A DNA stretch of 64,000 nucleotides, taken from contig NZ_CP089588.1 of NCBI RefSeq assembly GCF_021249345.1, forward strand, positions 62,001 to 126,000, written 5' to 3'. This DNA is from Halobacterium wangiae (GTDB lineage Archaea; Halobacteriota; Halobacteria; Halobacteriales; Halobacteriaceae). A program made the translations under genes and the position numbers. A model generated the notes under the pieces. That model searched no databases, had not been told where the DNA came from, and worked only from the letters and a program-made list of their open reading frames with translations. This document shows, piece by piece, positions 33,450 to 42,303 of the stretch. Positions within the stretch are counted from its first letter, which is position 1; each line of letters opens with the position of its first letter.

Positions 33450-34562
33450 CTACCGCCGCGCGACGACGCGCAGGATGTCCTCGTCCTGCAGTTCGTGGTC
33501 GCGGCCGACCTGCTGTTCGTCGTGTTGCGCGGATGGACCAGTCACGCGCGCGAAGCGGAACCGCTCGTCGAGCGTCCCGCCGAGTTTCCGGAGCGCGTCG
33601 TCGACGGTGTCGCCCTCGCGGACGATGAGCGGTTCCTCGTAGTCGACGCCCCGGCCGGGCTTGTCCATGTAGATGCGGATGAGGCCGAGTGCCGCCCAGA
33701 TGCGTTCTTTCAGCGTCTCGAGGCCCTTCTCCTCCTCCGCGGAGATGAAGATGGCGTCGTCGGGGTCGATGCCCTGTTCGCGGAGGTTCGCCTTCATCGT
33801 CTCCGCGTACGACGGGTCGATGAGGTCGACCTTGTTCACCGCGACGAGCGACGGCATGTAGACGCGGTTGTCCATCACGCCGTCGACCAGGCGGTCCACC
33901 GAGGGATTGCCGCGGATGGTGACGTTCGCGTTGACGAACCCGCGCTCGCGGAGGATTCCCTTCACCGTGTCCTCGTCGAGGTCCATCTCGCCCGAGGAGT
34001 TCACGTCGATGCCGTCCTTGCCCTTCCGCCGGACGTTCACGGTCGGTGGCTCCTCGTCGACGCGGATGTTGACGTTGTACAGTTCCTCGGAGAGGCGCTC
34101 GTAGCGGTCGATCTCGAACGCCGACAGCATGAAGATGACGAGGTCGGCGGCGCGGATGACCGAGAGGATCTCCTTCCCGCCGCCGCGGCCGCCGGCGGCG
34201 CCCTCGATGAGTCCCGGCACGTCGAGCAACTGGATGTTCGCGCCGCGGTAGTCGAGCATCCCCGGGTTCACGTCGAGGGTCGTGAACTCGTAGGAGCCGA
34301 CCTCGCTGTCCGCGTTCGTCATCGAGTTGATGAGCGAGGACTTCCCCACCGAGGGGAAGCCGACGAGCGCAACCGTCGCGTCGCCGTGCTGTTCGACGGC
34401 GTAGCCGCCACCGCCGCCGCTACCCGCCTCCTGCTTCTCGAGTTTCTCCTTCTTCTCGGCGAGCTTCGCCTTCAGACGGCCGACGTGGGCCTCCGTCGAC
34501 TTGTTGTACGGCGTACTGGCGATTTCTTCTTCGAGCGATTCGATCTCCTCCTCGATACCCAT
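33450..34562 (-). CDS. Obg/DRG-family GTPase
   Basis: The 370-residue product is a DRG/Obg GTPase involved in translation or ribosome stability. G1 is GFPSVGKSS, the switch I/G2 region is GSYEFTTLDVNPGML, G3 is LLDVPGLIEGAAGGRGGG and G4 is VNKVD. The N-terminal coiled coil (GIEEEIESLEEEIASTPYN, then GRLKAKLAEKKEKLEKQ) and the C-terminal TGS domain (YMDKPGRGVDYEEPLIVREG) are both present, as in DRG proteins. It precedes a membrane protein gene with no gap. Confidence 0.93.
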   Translation of the reverse strand: MGIEEEIESLEEEIASTPYNKSTEAHVGRLKAKLAEKKEKLEKQEAGSGGGGGYAVEQHGDATVALVGFPSVGKSSLINSMTNADSEVGSYEFTTLDVNPGMLDYRGANIQLLDVPGLIEGAAGGRGGGKEILSVIRAADLVIFMLSAFEIDRYERLSEELYNVNIRVDEEPPTVNVRRKGKDGIDVNSSGEMDLDEDTVKGILRERGFVNANVTIRGNPSVDRLVDGVMDNRVYMPSLVAVNKVDLIDPSYAETMKANLREQGIDPDDAIFISAEEEKGLETLKERIWAALGLIRIYMDKPGRGVDYEEPLIVREGDTVDDALRKLGGTLDERFRFARVTGPSAQHDEQQVGRDHELQDEDILRVVARR

Positions 34563-34662
34563 TGTCCGAGGCTACGATGCTAGTGCCGAAAAGCGCTTTC
34601 CTCCGCGCCCGCCGGCGTTGCTTTCGACACGTTAATAGTTCGTCTCAAAGCACAGCGTAGTA

Positions 34663-34869
34663 ATGGCCGACCCCTCCACCTTCCGCGACAGCACCCAGAT
34701 CGTGCTGCCGGCTGCCACAGTGGAGGGGTTCCGCGAAGACCTCGAGGCGGAGTTCGTCGTCACCGTCTTCGAACCGGAGGACAGCGACCTGGTCCGCATC
34801 ATCGGGAGCCCGGTCGTCATCAAGAAGGTCAACGACTACCTCACGCGGCAGGGAATCAGTCTCCCCTGA
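34663..34869 (+). CDS. Conserved haloarchaeal small protein upstream of rpl11
   Basis: This gene codes for 68 residues with an alpha/beta pattern: TQIVLPAATVEGFREDLEAE, then DLVRIIGSPVVIKKVNDYLTRQGISLP. There is no named motif. The end resembles a KH-like or small RNA-binding fold (IIGSPVVIKKV), but this is uncertain. A TATA-like GTTAATAG lies about 25 nt upstream. It lies 39 nt ahead of rpl11, which has its own TATA-like box, so cotranscription is only partial at best. Confidence 0.7.
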   Translation: MADPSTFRDSTQIVLPAATVEGFREDLEAEFVVTVFEPEDSDLVRIIGSPVVIKKVNDYLTRQGISLP

Positions 34870-34908
34870 AAAGAAAGGGTTAAAACTGCGGCGACGGTTC
34901 TTCTGGGT

Positions 34909-35400
34909 ATGGCTGAGACGATAGAAGTGCTCGTACCCGGCGGTCAGGCCGATCCCGGCCCACCGCTCGGTCCCGAGCTCGGACCTACTCCCGTGGACGT
35001 GCAGGGCGTCGTCGCAGAAATCAACGACCAGACAGAGGCGTTCGACGGGACCGAGGTCCCCGTCACCGTCGAGTACGAGGAGGACGGCTCCTTCAGCATC
35101 GAGGTGGGTGTCCCCCCGACGGCCGCGCTCATCAAGGACGAGGCGGGCTTCGAAACCGGCTCCGGCGAACCCCAGGAGACGTTCGTCGCCGACCTCTCCA
35201 TCGAGCAGCTGAAGAAGATCGCCGAGCAGAAGAAACCCGACCTGCTCTCCTACGACACGCGCAACGCCGCCAAGGAGGTCGCGGGCACCTGCGCCTCCCT
35301 CGGCGTCACCATCGAGGGCGAGGACGCACGGACGTTCAAGCAGCGCGTCGCGAACGGCGACTACGACGAAGTGCTGGGCGCGGAAGAAGCCGCGGCGTAA
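34909..35400 (+). CDS. rpl11: 50S ribosomal protein L11 (uL11)
   Basis: The 163-residue product is uL11, which binds the GTPase-associated centre of 23S rRNA. The N-terminal block is VLVPGGQADPGPPLGPELGPTPVD, with the classic P-G-x-A-x-P-x-x-P-L-G-P motif, and the RNA-binding C-terminal domain contains ALIKDEAGF and EVAGTCASLGVTIEG. A TATA-like GGTTAAAAC lies about 25 nt before the ATG, so it has its own promoter. In this window it is separated from rpl1 by a methyltransferase gene on the opposite strand, so it is not in the L1 operon. Confidence 0.97.
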   Translation: MAETIEVLVPGGQADPGPPLGPELGPTPVDVQGVVAEINDQTEAFDGTEVPVTVEYEEDGSFSIEVGVPPTAALIKDEAGFETGSGEPQETFVADLSIEQLKKIAEQKKPDLLSYDTRNAAKEVAGTCASLGVTIEGEDARTFKQRVANGDYDEVLGAEEAAA

Positions 35401-35452
35401 GCCTGGTACCCGATCGCGGTTCGCAGTTCTCCGGTTCACCGTCGCTGACCAG

Positions 35453-36232
35453 TCAGTTTCCCGTCTTCACGGCGACGAAGCGGAGCCGACGGTAGTCCGC
35501 GGTCCAGGCGCCGTCCGCGAAGTACTCGGCCCGCAGTTCGTCCTCGACGGCGGCGACGACGTCGTCCAGTTCCGACGCCGGCACGGGGGCGAGCAGACTG
35601 TCGCCGAACATCTCCAGCCACGCGGCCAGGCCGTCCTCGCCGTCGTCGAGTTCCGTGGGTCGGTCGAACAGGACGGCGTAGCGAACCTCGAACCCGTGGG
35701 TCTCGAGCAGGGACGCGTACTCTCCCACGGACGGGAAGTACCACGGGTGGCTCCGCTCGTAGCCACGGCGCTCCAGTTCCGCGAACACCGCGTCGACGAT
35801 GGCGCTGACGTTTCCGGTCCCGCCGAGTTCCGCGACGAACCGGCCGCCAGGGTGTAGCACCGAGGCGACCGACTCCAGGACGCTGTCCTGGTCGGGGATC
35901 CAGTGGAGGGCGGCGTTCGAGAACACCGCGTCGAACGACTCGTCGAACGCCAGGTCCCGGGCGTCGCCGTGGACGAACTCGTGGTCGGGGTACGCCGAGC
36001 GCGCCTCCGCGAGCATCGCCTCGGCGTTGTCGACACCAACGACGTCGGCCCCCGAGTCGGCGATGGCGTCGGTGAGGTGGCCGGTGCCGCAGCCGACGTC
36101 GAGGACGCGCTCGCCGGCCTGCGGATCGAGCAGCGAGACGACCGCCTCGCCGTACTCGAAGACGAACGAGTGGCTCCCGTCGTACGTCTCGGTGTTCCAC
36201 TGGTTGGGCTGGGCGTCGGGCGAACGCGTCAT
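35453..36232 (-). CDS. Class I SAM-dependent methyltransferase
   Basis: The 259-residue product has a Rossmann methyltransferase fold. Motif I is VLDVGCGTGHLTDAIADSGADVVGVD, DARDLAFDESFDAVFSNAALHWI gives motifs II-IV, and LHPGGRFVAEL gives motif V. It resembles trans-aconitate-type small-molecule methyltransferases, but the substrate is unknown. It lies on the minus strand between rpl11 and rpl1 in an otherwise conserved neighbourhood and converges on rpl11. It appears to be an unrelated gene placed between ribosomal units. Confidence 0.85.
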   Translation of the reverse strand: MTRSPDAQPNQWNTETYDGSHSFVFEYGEAVVSLLDPQAGERVLDVGCGTGHLTDAIADSGADVVGVDNAEAMLAEARSAYPDHEFVHGDARDLAFDESFDAVFSNAALHWIPDQDSVLESVASVLHPGGRFVAELGGTGNVSAIVDAVFAELERRGYERSHPWYFPSVGEYASLLETHGFEVRYAVLFDRPTELDDGEDGLAAWLEMFGDSLLAPVPASELDDVVAAVEDELRAEYFADGAWTADYRRLRFVAVKTGN

Positions 36233-36400
36233 CTCTACCCGGAGCCATCGCGGTCGGTCGGGATTACTCCACCGCTCGGACGCACGCTTGCCGGTCGAAC
36301 CGTGTGCGAACCGGCAGGCTGAACCGACTGGCCGGGAGCAGGTGTTTCAGACGCGCTCACGCCGTGAGAGCGCCGCAGGCGGCTCGAGACTGGTTCGACG

Positions 36401-36508
36401 GTTTTAAGGCCGGCATCCACCTCTGTCGAAGCGAGACAGGCGTAGCCTGTTTCACTGACCCGTAGGAGATCTGGCCTTCACAGGGTCGACGCACTACGGA
36501 GGTGAAAG
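36401..36508 (+). promoter_or_regulatory. rpl1 promoter and structured mRNA leader (probable L1 autoregulatory site)
   Basis: A TATA-like GTTTTAAG (36401-36408) would place the start near 36430, leaving a leader of about 80 nt, unusually long for this window. The leader can fold into ACAGGC-GTA-GCCTGT (36436-36450) and a larger stem-loop with an asymmetric internal loop: GACCC (36457-36461) with GGGTC (36483-36487), and AGG (36464-36466) with CCT (36475-36477). A strong Shine-Dalgarno GGAGGTGA (36498-36505) precedes the ATG. In halophile L1 operons, leader structures of this kind imitate the rRNA site and let L1 repress its own translation (established for the family; the exact site here is inferred). 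Confidence 0.65.
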
Positions 36509-37147
36509 ATGGCAGACAACGATATCCAAGAGGCGGTAGCTCGCGCACTCGACGAGGCCCCAGAGCGGAACTTCCGTGAGACGGTGGACCTCGCGATCAA
36601 CCTGCGCGACCTCGACCTCAACGACCCGTCGAATCGAGTCGACGAGGGCGTCGTGCTGCCGTCGGGTACCGGTCAGGAGACGAAGATCGTGGTCTTCGCA
36701 GAGGGCGAGACCGCGGTTCGCGCCGAGGAGGTCGCAGACGAGGTTCTCGACGGAGACGACCTCGCGGACCTCGCAGACGACACCGACGCCGCGAAGGACC
36801 TCGCTGACGACACCGAGTTCTTCGTGGCGGAAGCATCCATGATGCAGGACATCGCGGGTGCACTCGGTCAAGTTCTCGGCCCGCGCGGCAAGATGCCGAC
36901 GCCGCTCCAGCCCGACGACGACGTCGTCGAGACAGTAAATCGAATGAAGAACACCGTGCAGCTTCGCAGCCGCGACCGTCGCACGTTCCACACGCGCGTC
37001 GGTGCGGAGGACATGTCCGCCGAGGACATCGCGAGCAACATCGACGTGATCCTGCGTCGCCTGCACGCGGACCTCGAGAAGGGGCCCCTCAACATCGACG
37101 GCGTCTACGTCAAGACGACGATGGGGCCCGCCGTGGAGGTGGCCTGA
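36509..37147 (+). CDS. rpl1: 50S ribosomal protein L1 (uL1)
   Basis: The 212-residue product is uL1, which forms the L1 stalk at the E site. It starts [29 protein letters not shown], and the RNA-binding part includes [24 protein letters not shown]. It is preceded by a structured leader and a strong Shine-Dalgarno, which is consistent with translational autorepression. It is the first gene of the L1-L10-L12 operon, with 1 nt between its stop and the start of rpl10. Confidence 0.97.
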   Translation: MADNDIQEAVARALDEAPERNFRETVDLAINLRDLDLNDPSNRVDEGVVLPSGTGQETKIVVFAEGETAVRAEEVADEVLDGDDLADLADDTDAAKDLADDTEFFVAEASMMQDIAGALGQVLGPRGKMPTPLQPDDDVVETVNRMKNTVQLRSRDRRTFHTRVGAEDMSAEDIASNIDVILRRLHADLEKGPLNIDGVYVKTTMGPAVEVA

Positions 37148-37148
37148 T

Positions 37149-38189
37149 ATGTCCGCAGAAGAGCGCACGACGGACCACATCCCCGAGTGGAAACAGGAAG
37201 AGGTCGGCGCGCTCGTCGACCTCCTCGAACAGTACGACAGCGTGGGTGTCGTGAGCGTCACGGGCATCCCAAGCAAGCAGCTCCAGGACATGCGCCGCGG
37301 CCTCCACGGCTCGGCGGCCCTGCGCATGAGCCGCAACACGCTGCTCGTTCGCGCGCTCGAAGAGGTCGACGACGGCCTCGAAGAGCTCACCCAGTACATC
37401 TCGGGTGAGGTCGGACTGGTCGCCACGAACGACAACCCGTTCGGGCTGTTCAAGCAGCTCGAGGCGTCGAAGACGCCGGCACCGATCAACGCCGGCGAGG
37501 TCGCCCCGAACGACATCGTCATCCCAGAGGGTGACACGGGCATCGACCCGGGTCCGTTCGTCGGCGAACTCCAGACCATCGGCGCGAACGCGCGCATCCA
37601 GGAGGGCTCCATCCAGGTGCTCGAGGACTCCGTCGTCACCGAGGAAGGTGAGACGGTGTCCACGGACGTGGCCAACGTCCTCGCGGAACTCGGCATCGAG
37701 CCGAAGGAAGTCGGCCTCGACCTGCGCGGCGTCTTCTCCGAGGGCGTCCTGTTCACGCCAGACGAACTGGAGATCGACGTCGAGGAGTACCGCGCGGACA
37801 TCCAGTCCGCTGTGGCCTCGGCCCGCAACCTCTCGATCAACGCGGAGTACCCGACGGCGCAGACCGTCGGCGCGCTGCTCGCGAAGGGCAGCGGCGAGGC
37901 GAAGAGCCTCGGCCTCCAGGCGGCCATCGAGAGCCCGGACCTCGCCGAGGACCTCGTCAGCAAGGCGGACGCGCAGGTTCGCGCGCTCGCCGCGCAGATC
38001 GACGACGACGAGGCGCTCCCGGAGGAGCTCCGCGATATCGAAGCGCCCGCTGCGCCCGCTGAGGGCGACAGCGACGAGGAGGAAGCACAGAGCGACAAAG
38101 AAGAAACTGAATCCGAGGCAGACGCCGACGACTCCGACGACGACGACGGAGACTCCGGCGCCGAAGGCCTCGGGGAGATGTTCGGATAA
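37149..38189 (+). CDS. rpl10: 50S ribosomal protein L10 (uL10/P0)
   Basis: The 346-residue product is archaeal uL10 (P0), the base of the stalk that recruits translation GTPases. The rRNA-binding domain contains [19 protein letters not shown] and [14 protein letters not shown]. It includes the archaeal/eukaryal insertion domain and the long C-terminal helices that hold L12 dimers. The tail is highly acidic ([19 protein letters not shown]) and ends EGLGEMFG, the factor-binding motif shared with L12. It is in operon with rpl1 and rpl12. Confidence 0.97.
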   Translation: MSAEERTTDHIPEWKQEEVGALVDLLEQYDSVGVVSVTGIPSKQLQDMRRGLHGSAALRMSRNTLLVRALEEVDDGLEELTQYISGEVGLVATNDNPFGLFKQLEASKTPAPINAGEVAPNDIVIPEGDTGIDPGPFVGELQTIGANARIQEGSIQVLEDSVVTEEGETVSTDVANVLAELGIEPKEVGLDLRGVFSEGVLFTPDELEIDVEEYRADIQSAVASARNLSINAEYPTAQTVGALLAKGSGEAKSLGLQAAIESPDLAEDLVSKADAQVRALAAQIDDDEALPEELRDIEAPAAPAEGDSDEEEAQSDKEETESEADADDSDDDDGDSGAEGLGEMFG

Positions 38190-38191
38190 CA

Positions 38192-38527
38192 ATGGAGTAC
38201 GTTTACGCAGCACTCATCCTGAACGAGACTGGTGAAGAGCTCAACGAAGAAAACATCACTGGCGTCCTCGAGGCCGCCGGTGTCGATGTCGAGGAGTCCC
38301 GCGTCAAGGCGCTCGTCGCCGCGCTCGAGGACGTCGACATCGAGGAGGCCGTCGAACAGGCCGCCGCCGCACCCGCCGCGGGCGCCGCGCCCGCCGGTGG
38401 TCCCGCGGAGGCCGACGAGGCCGAAGCGGAGGAAGCCGACGAGGAACCCGAAGCGGAAGCAGAGGACGAGGACGACGACGAGGAAGAAGAGGCCAGCGGC
38501 GAAGGTCTCGGCGACCTCTTCGGCTAA
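38192..38527 (+). CDS. rpl12: 50S ribosomal protein L12 (P1/aL12)
   Basis: The 111-residue product is the acidic stalk protein aL12 (P1 family, not the bacterial bL12). The N-terminal dimerisation domain begins [20 protein letters not shown], then comes an Ala/Gly hinge ([11 protein letters not shown]) and a Glu-rich tail ending EGLGDLFG, which contacts elongation factors. It begins 2 nt after the rpl10 stop and ends the operon; a T-run terminator follows. Confidence 0.97.
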   Translation: MEYVYAALILNETGEELNEENITGVLEAAGVDVEESRVKALVAALEDVDIEEAVEQAAAAPAAGAAPAGGPAEADEAEAEEADEEPEAEAEDEDDDEEEEASGEGLGDLFG

Positions 38528-38549
38528 CTCGGTTCCACACAGTACACCG

Positions 38550-38558
38550 TTCTTTTTG
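38550..38558 (+). terminator. Oligo-T terminator after the rpl1-rpl10-rpl12 operon
   Basis: A T-rich run (TTCTTTTTG) lies 23 nt after the rpl12 stop. Archaeal termination commonly occurs at such U-tracts without a stem. It is the only clear T-run in the region and is placed exactly where the operon should end. Confidence 0.6.
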
Positions 38559-38650
38559 CGCCACACTGCGTAGCGACGCGTCCGTTTCCGCGTGATGCCG
38601 TCCGTAGCGACGCGTAGGTTGAAGTGCGAGTCCGGGACCAACTCGCCCCG

Positions 38651-39877
38651 ATGGACGTTGCCGGGGTGCGCGTGTTCGTCGGGCCGGGAGCGACAGCGGC
38701 GGCGGTGGCGGCCGTCTCGACGGGCATCCTGCTCGGGACGTGCTCCGGCCTCGTTCCGGGGTTGCACGTCAACACACTGGCGCTCCTTCTGGCCGCCGCG
38801 GCACCCGCAGTGCCGGGACCGCCCCACCTCGTCGGTGCGGCGTTGCTCGCCGCGGGGGTGACCCACTCGTTCCTCGACGTCGTGCCGACGCTCGCTCTCG
38901 GCGTCCCGGACCCGGCGATGGCCGTCAGTGCGCTCCCCGGACACAAACTCGTGATGGGTGGACGGGGGCGGGAGGCGCTGCGCATCTCCGCACTCGGGAG
39001 TGGCGTCGCCGTCGCCTTCGTGCTCGGCGTCCCGGTGACGTGGGTCGCCAACCGCGTCGCACCGCTCGTCTACGCCCACCTGACCGTGGTGGTCGGGGCG
39101 CTGCTCGTGTTCCTGCTCGCCCGCGAGACGTCGTGGCGGGCACGCGGCGGCGGCGTCCTGGCCGTCGTCGCCAGTGGTGCCCTCGGCGTCGTCGCGCTCC
39201 CGATGGACCCGTCGGGCGTCGTGCCGACCGGCGACGTGCTGGCGCCGCTGTTCGCGGGCCTGTTCGGCGCGCCAGTGTTGCTCGCGGCCTACCGCGGTGC
39301 TGGCGTCCCCGAGCAGGACGACCCCGTGGTCGCCGACAGTCCGCGCGACGTCGTCGAACCCGGGGTGGCGGGCAGTCTCGCGGGCGCCGCCGTCGCGTAC
39401 GTCCCCGGCGTCTCCGGCGCCATCGCCGCCATCTTCGCGCTGGAGGCCACCCGAACGGACGGCGACAGGGCGTTCGTCGCGGCGCTCTCGGGGGTGAACA
39501 CGGCAAACACCGTGTTCGCGCTGTACGCGCTGTTCGCCCTCGGCGACCCGCACACGGGGGTGCTGGTCGCGTTCGAGCGGGCGGAACTCCCGCGGACGCT
39601 CCCGCTGTTGCTCGCGAGCGTCGCGCTGGCGGCCGTCGTCGGCGCCGTCCTCGTCCCCGTAGTCGGGGACCGCTACTTCCGCCTGGTTCGCGCCGTCGAC
39701 CACCGGCGACTCACGGTCGCCGTCTGCGTCCTCCTGGTGGTCCTGTCGTGGCTGTTCGCGGGGGCAGTGGGTGTCGCGTTGCTGGTGGCGGCGACGCTGG
39801 TCGGGTTGATTCCACCGCGGTTCGGCGCGCGCCGCGTCCACCTGATGGCCGTCCTCCTCGTGCCCATCGCGCTCTGA
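38651..39877 (+). CDS. TctA/DUF112-like multi-pass membrane protein
   Basis: The product is about 408 residues with ten or more helices. The architecture and VSTGILLGTCSGLVPGLHVNTLALLL at the N terminus and AAVAYVPGVSGAIAAIFALEATRTDGDRAF in the second half resemble the two inverted G-x-x-P-G repeats of the tripartite tricarboxylate transporter subunit TctA. No TctB or TctC is nearby, so the substrate is unknown and the protein may work alone. ATG at 38651 was preferred over an upstream GTG at 38624. The 13-bp direct repeat (38569, 38603) lies upstream. Confidence 0.75.
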   Translation: MDVAGVRVFVGPGATAAAVAAVSTGILLGTCSGLVPGLHVNTLALLLAAAAPAVPGPPHLVGAALLAAGVTHSFLDVVPTLALGVPDPAMAVSALPGHKLVMGGRGREALRISALGSGVAVAFVLGVPVTWVANRVAPLVYAHLTVVVGALLVFLLARETSWRARGGGVLAVVASGALGVVALPMDPSGVVPTGDVLAPLFAGLFGAPVLLAAYRGAGVPEQDDPVVADSPRDVVEPGVAGSLAGAAVAYVPGVSGAIAAIFALEATRTDGDRAFVAALSGVNTANTVFALYALFALGDPHTGVLVAFERAELPRTLPLLLASVALAAVVGAVLVPVVGDRYFRLVRAVDHRRLTVAVCVLLVVLSWLFAGAVGVALLVAATLVGLIPPRFGARRVHLMAVLLVPIAL

Positions 39878-39987
39878 CTGGAGCGCCGAGTTGGGCGGCC
39901 CTACGCCGCCGGCGACGGGCGAAGGCTGGCGTTTCGAGGCGTACGTCGTTCATACCAATGGTGGGCGCCCTGCAACAGTCGCCCGGC

Positions 39988-40200
39988 ATGACTGCTGTCA
40001 AGATCATCAAAGTGCTGGGTACCTCCGACGAGTCCTGGGAACGCGCGGCCGAGAACGCCGTCGAACAGGCGAGCAACACCGTCGAGAACATCAGCGGGAT
40101 AGAGGTGGAGGACTGGACCGCGAACGTGGAGAACGGGACCGTCACCAACTACAAGGCGACCGTGGAGATCGCGTTCCCGGTGAAGGAGTCCGGGGAGTGA
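39988..40200 (+). CDS. Dodecin (flavin-binding)
   Basis: The 70-residue product is a dodecin: VKIIKVLGTSDESWERAAENA, then the family block ISGIEVEDWTANVENG, in which the Trp stacks on the flavin, and VTNYKATVEIAFPVKE. Dodecamers of this protein store riboflavin or its breakdown product lumichrome, and the protein was first characterised in Halobacterium. ATG at 39988 gives the normal length. It stands alone after the TctA-like gene. Confidence 0.93.
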   Translation: MTAVKIIKVLGTSDESWERAAENAVEQASNTVENISGIEVEDWTANVENGTVTNYKATVEIAFPVKESGE

Positions 40201-40231
40201 GGGGGTAGCGACAGCGGGTGAGTGACCGGGG

Positions 40232-40450
40232 TCAGACCATCGTCTCGAGGTCGCAGATGGCCGACTCCTCGACGACCATGAACGCGTCCTCGCGGAGCAT
40301 GTCCTCGTCCTCCGGCAGGACGAGCACCTGTGGCCGACCGCCGGCGGTGGTCTCGATCACGTCGAGTTCGATGATCTCGTAGTCGAGGTCGTTCGACGGG
40401 TCGGGGTCCGGGGAGACTTCCTTCCAGTCGGTAGCCGATAGCGACGCCAT
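40232..40450 (-). CDS. Small conserved haloarchaeal acidic protein
   Basis: The 72-residue product is very acidic (SPDPDPSNDLDYEIIELDVIE, then VLVLPEDEDMLREDAFMVVEESAICDLETMV) and has no recognised domain. It lies 2 nt after the large Tat beta-helix gene on the same strand, so the two are probably cotranscribed. The tail matches the style of small regulatory or adaptor proteins in haloarchaea; no function is assigned. Confidence 0.65.
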   Translation of the reverse strand: MASLSATDWKEVSPDPDPSNDLDYEIIELDVIETTAGGRPQVLVLPEDEDMLREDAFMVVEESAICDLETMV

Positions 40451-40452
40451 CG

Positions 40453-42303
40453 TCAGACGTCCCGGTAGATGGCGACCTCGGCGTCGCCGTTCACAGTCAC
40501 GTTCTCGACTTCGCCGCTGAAGCGGTAGGAGTCGACGCCGCTGCCGACGATGCCGACGACCTGACCGTCGTTGGCGATGTCCTCCAGTTCGTCCCACTCG
40601 TTACCGTCGCTGGTGACGACGGTCGCGGTCGCGTCCCGGGTGACGTCCCCGGAGACCGTGAACGTGTACGTCGACGCAGCCGTCTTGTCGCGGGCGAACA
40701 CGGAGACGCGGTGCGGGAGGGTGTCGTCTGTGCTGCCACCCGTACTGCCGCCGGTGTCCGTGCTGTCGTCGGTGGTCGTGTCGTCTGTCGAGTCGTCGGT
40801 CGTCTTCCCCGTCGACTCGTCGTAGATGGTCGCCCCTTCGGCGACGAGTTCCTCGAACGTCGTCGTGACGCCGTTGAGCGCGACGGTGTAGTCGTAGCCG
40901 TCGTCGAGCGCGTAGTCGACGACCCGGCCGTTGAACCGGAAGGAGTCGAGCTCGTCCGGCCCGAGGTTGTTGACGTCGATCTTCGTGGTCCCGTCGGACT
41001 GCGCCGTGATGCCGTCGTTGGACTCCGCGTCCTCGCCGAGCGCGGCTTCACCACTCACGACGACGTCGAGGTCGAAGTCGCCGGGGACCGCGTCGCTGGA
41101 GACGGGGTTCTCGGGGTCGCCGTGGAGCACCAGTGTGTGCTCGTACTCGGTCGTGGTGTTGTCGTCGGTCGGTTCCTGGGTGCTACCGCCACTACCGCTC
41201 CCGAAAGGGCCGACGTCGGAGCCGACACCCTCGATCTCGTCGGCGACCGCGTAGCCGGTGATCTCCGACGGCAGGGGCACGGTGACCTCCTTGTCGGTGA
41301 GTCCGTTGCCGGAGTAGTCCGGCTGGATGCCGCGGTTGCCCGAACCGGAGAACGTGCAGTCCTCGATGGTGACGTTGCAGTCGCCGCCGGTCTTGTCGCG
41401 GACGACCCAGCCGTCGCTGTCGTTGTGGAAGTGGCAGTTCCGGATTTCGACGTTGGCGCCGGGCGCCTCGTCGTGGATCTCGACCAGGTCCGCCGTGCCC
41501 TCGACGTCGAGGTAGACGACGTAGCAGTTCTCGATGACGAAGTTACCCGGGTAGCGCATCCGGATGCCGCGGGCGTACGAGCCAGCTTCGTAGTCGCTGC
41601 GCGTCTTCTGGGTCACGGCGACCAGGCAGTTCCGGATGTACGTCGTGTGGTCCATCGGGTTCGACGTCCCGGCGCTCTCTCTGTGACCGACACGGATGTT
41701 GGCGATGTTGTTGTTGACGGCGGCGACGTTCTCGTAGGTCGCCGGTGCCTTGTCGGTGTACGCACCGTTGTTCGCCATCCACGCGATCGCGGAGTTCCGG
41801 ACGGTCGTCCGCTCGCTGCCACCGTCGGGGTGGTAGAACGCGCGGTCCTCGCCCTGGCCACCGCCCTCCGGCCAGACGAAGCCGTCGACGACGCTACCGG
41901 GGTAGAGGTTGAGGCCCGCCTTCGACTGCGGGTTGTCGCCGCGGACCACGATGTTCTCGAGGGTGCCGCGGACGGAGCCGTCCATGGTACCCGATTCGAG
42001 GTTCCAGACGACGTCGCCGGGGTTGCCCTCGCCGACGAGCGAGTCGCCGGAGCCGACGTCCACGCCCGAGCCGCTCCAGGAGTACTCGCCGGCGGGGATG
42101 GTGACGTTACCGCTCTGGTCGAGGTACTGCTCGACGTCCCCGGCAGCCTTCGCGTTGCCGAGTAAGGTCGCGCTACCGCCGATTGCGGCGGCAGCACCGA
42201 CTGTCTTGATGAACGTCCGTCGGCTCGTAGAGGGAGGTTTCTCGTTGCTCGCGTCGGTAGAGGTCTCCTTCTGTGTCTCGTCGTCGTTGTGGCGTTTCGC
42301 CAT
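40453..42303 (-). CDS. Tat-exported right-handed parallel beta-helix protein
   Basis: The 616-residue product has a Tat signal with SRRTFIKTVGAAAAIGG at about residues 27-43. Residues 60-330 form a parallel beta-helix: repeated short strands with Asn/Gly turns, such as GTLENIVVRGDN, FVIENCYVVYLD and VEIRNCHFHNDS, as in pectate lyases, rhamnogalacturonases and sugar-epimerase-like proteins. Two smaller beta domains follow, divided by Thr/Asp/Ser linkers (TTDDSTDDTTTDDS), which suggest a cell-surface glycan-binding or glycan-cleaving protein. No catalytic residues can be named. A second beta-helix protein lies at 46028-47473. Confidence 0.8.
   Translation of the reverse strand: MAKRHNDDETQKETSTDASNEKPPSTSRRTFIKTVGAAAAIGGSATLLGNAKAAGDVEQYLDQSGNVTIPAGEYSWSGSGVDVGSGDSLVGEGNPGDVVWNLESGTMDGSVRGTLENIVVRGDNPQSKAGLNLYPGSVVDGFVWPEGGGQGEDRAFYHPDGGSERTTVRNSAIAWMANNGAYTDKAPATYENVAAVNNNIANIRVGHRESAGTSNPMDHTTYIRNCLVAVTQKTRSDYEAGSYARGIRMRYPGNFVIENCYVVYLDVEGTADLVEIHDEAPGANVEIRNCHFHNDSDGWVVRDKTGGDCNVTIEDCTFSGSGNRGIQPDYSGNGLTDKEVTVPLPSEITGYAVADEIEGVGSDVGPFGSGSGGSTQEPTDDNTTTEYEHTLVLHGDPENPVSSDAVPGDFDLDVVVSGEAALGEDAESNDGITAQSDGTTKIDVNNLGPDELDSFRFNGRVVDYALDDGYDYTVALNGVTTTFEELVAEGATIYDESTGKTTDDSTDDTTTDDSTDTGGSTGGSTDDTLPHRVSVFARDKTAASTYTFTVSGDVTRDATATVVTSDGNEWDELEDIANDGQVVGIVGSGVDSYRFSGEVENVTVNGDAEVAIYRDV

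Noticed and set aside
38182-38194. GGATAACAATG at the rpl10/rpl12 junction as another copy of the shared promoter element
   Set aside because: It is formed by the rpl10 stop codon and the rpl12 start codon and lies inside an operon, so the likeness is coincidental.
36494-39841. A 1115-codon minus-strand frame opposite rpl1-rpl10-rpl12
   Set aside because: Antisense shadow of the ribosomal protein operon caused by the GC-rich codon pattern.
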